Below are positions 13,405 through 14,643 of a stretch of DNA of 14,643 nt, piece after piece (the first letter of the stretch is position 1; each line of letters begins with the position of its first letter). The translations under genes and the position numbers were made by a program. The DNA is taken from NCBI RefSeq assembly GCF_946479975.1, contig NZ_CAMLIX010000131.1:1-14643 (forward strand), read 5' to 3'. The notes under the pieces were generated by a model. That model saw only the letters and a program-made list of their open reading frames with translations. It searched no databases and had not been told where the DNA came from. The stretch comes from an uncultured Flavobacterium sp. (lineage in GTDB: Bacteria; Bacteroidota; Bacteroidia; Flavobacteriales; Flavobacteriaceae).

Positions 13405-14643
13405 TTAGTTCGGATTTGTTTTAGAGTCAATCTGCATCAACCTATTGTATTCGATATTATATTTTTCAGGATCCGAAGCCGCATATTCATTTTCCGGTTC
13501 CGGAATTAAATGAATTTGTGAATCACTAATAGAAATTACGGCAGAGCAGACATAAATTCCAACTTTTCCCTGGCTGTATTTAAAATCCAATAAAGTTAGT
13601 TTTACGATATTGTTGATCGAAAGTTCATAGTAATTTCCGTAACGAATAATCTTAAATGAAATCTGTTTATCCTCGCTGATTTCAAACTGATTGGTCTGAA
13701 TGTTTTCGAAAATAAAATTATTCTTGACATCTTTTTCATTAAATCCCCAAGCTCTAAACTGCACAAAACCATTCATAAAATCGATCGAAATATAATATCC
13801 AGTTCCTTCTTTATCACATTCGATAACGAAACCAGTTTTTCCCATTCCTTCAACAGAAAGAGTTCCTTCCCAGACAAAATCATTGGAAGGTTTCTCAAAA
13901 CCGTAAATTTCATAACCGCTTCTGCATCCAAATCGCCATTTGTTTTCATTTTCTAAAACAAATTCTGCTGTTGGATTTCCTAGAATAGGCAAGGGAAGAG
14001 GCAGGTCTTTTTGAAGAATCGTTTTTTGATACAGCTTTTCCCAGTAATAATAACTTTTTAAAAGAAGTCGCCCGCTTTTATCGATTTCCAATTCCTTTGG
14101 AGGCGGAATAACGCGGTGTGTATTTACGTTTCCGTCTGCGAAATAAAAGTTATAAACCAGAAAGTGTTTTCCGTCTTTTACGACTCTCGCCGCATAATTT
14201 CCTTGTGGCAAAAGCACATTATTATGAAAAGCCGAATATTCGCCTCTAAACTCATCTGCAGACCAATAGCGGACTTTAATATCTTCTCTAATAGATCCTA
14301 AAAGGTAATGCGTTCCCTTAATTTCAAAAACACACGGACACTCTACATCATCATACACATACGGAATATGTAGTGGTTTTTGCAATACATAACCGTCTTT
14401 TTCTCTTTTTGCAACACCAATACAGCCTCTTCTATAGGTTGGTCCAGAAGCACTTCTAGCACAAATTAGAAGATAATCTTCATTTTTATATTGGTATTTG
14501 AACGGATCACGAAAACTAATCCATTCTCTGGGATTGTTGTTTTTTCCTTCATAATGAGGCGCTTCACTTTGAAAAGGAAGTCCGTATAAATTTTCTTTTT
14601 TCCAAGTAATCAAATCGGTCGAAACCGCTCTTCCAACTTTTTG
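13405..14643 (-). CDS. GH32-like beta-propeller glycoside hydrolase (5' end outside window)
   Basis: The frame is open to the window edge, where it reads VGRAVSTDLITWKK, like the GH32 motif before strand one. The apparent start at 14613 is only an internal TTG Leu codon, so the N-terminus, with the expected nucleophile motif, is missing. About 412 residues are visible. RDP (Asp codon near 14506-14508, in ISFRDPFKY) matches the transition-state-stabilising Asp of GH32. ECP (Glu near 14341-14343, in DDVECPCVF) matches the acid/base motif. The five-bladed propeller is followed by a C-terminal beta-sandwich (from about WEGTLSVEGMG to VGIYVCSAVISISDS). GH32 enzymes cleave fructans or sucrose. A GH43-like or divergent specificity is possible. 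The exported PPC protein follows 16 bases downstream, probably in one transcript. Confidence 0.8.
   Translation of the reverse strand, partial: QKVGRAVSTDLITWKKENLYGLPFQSEAPHYEGKNNNPREWISFRDPFKYQYKNEDYLLICARSASGPTYRRGCIGVAKREKDGYVLQKPLHIPYVYDDVECPCVFEIKGTHYLLGSIREDIKVRYWSADEFRGEYSAFHNNVLLPQGNYAARVVKDGKHFLVYNFYFADGNVNTHRVIPPPKELEIDKSGRLLLKSYYYWEKLYQKTILQKDLPLPLPILGNPTAEFVLENENKWRFGCRSGYEIYGFEKPSNDFVWEGTLSVEGMGKTGFVIECDKEGTGYYISIDFMNGFVQFRAWGFNEKDVKNNFIFENIQTNQFEISEDKQISFKIIRYGNYYELSINNIVKLTLLDFKYSQGKVGIYVCSAVISISDSQIHLIPEPENEYAASDPEKYNIEYNRLMQIDSKTNPN

Noticed and set aside
14611..14613. Apparent start of the GH32-like gene at 14613
   Set aside because: The codon is TTG inside a conserved-looking VSTDLITW stretch, and the frame is open to the window edge, so this is an internal Leu.

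Overview
The window looks like chromosomal DNA from a Flavobacterium-type member of the Bacteroidota. It is AT-rich, several genes are preceded by the Bacteroidota -7 promoter box TAnnTTTG, Shine-Dalgarno signals are weak or absent, one lipoprotein has an acidic residue pattern just after its lipidated Cys, and the gene families are typical of Flavobacteriaceae. No rRNA, tRNA, CRISPR array, phage gene or transposase was seen.

Layout: (1) Positions 1-2435 hold two minus-strand units that look like a quinone/electrophile detoxification system. One is a GNAT acetyltransferase, an MhqD-like alpha/beta hydrolase and a cupin. The other is a VOC ring-cleaving dioxygenase, cut by the window start. 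Both units have the same promoter design: a 14-bp palindrome directly upstream of the -33 position, 20 bp, then TAnnTTTG. They therefore appear to be co-regulated by one factor that is not in the window. (2) Positions 2582-3079 hold a small lipoprotein, and 3258-5057 holds a large MscS-family channel on the plus strand, ending at a bidirectional terminator. (3) Positions 5191-10543 hold the most interesting part, a tightly packed seven-gene minus-strand operon. In transcription order it encodes an FAD-dependent oxidoreductase, a SAM methyltransferase, a type III polyketide synthase, a FabZ-like dehydratase, a FabF-like ketosynthase, an acyl carrier protein and a 4'-phosphopantetheinyl transferase. 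Genes abut, overlap by 1-4 bases or lie 11 bases apart. It looks like a dedicated acyl-starter module feeding a type III PKS, followed by methylation and redox tailoring, plausibly giving a methylated alkyl-resorcinol, pyrone or quinone lipid. The product is inferred. (4) Positions 10722-11077 hold a small conserved-looking plus-strand gene that appears frameshifted. (5) Positions 11092-12837 hold a CPBP membrane protease and a Crp/Fnr-family regulator, with one copy of a MITE-like palindromic repeat on each side. (6) Positions 12864-14643 hold an exported PPC/DUF296-domain protein downstream of a GH32-like beta-propeller glycoside hydrolase that runs off the window end.

Three starts were moved from the longest open frame. 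The ketosynthase starts at 7207 (ATGA overlap with the dehydratase), the PPC protein starts at 13388 (clean signal peptide), and the GH32-like gene has no start in the window because its frame stays open to the edge.
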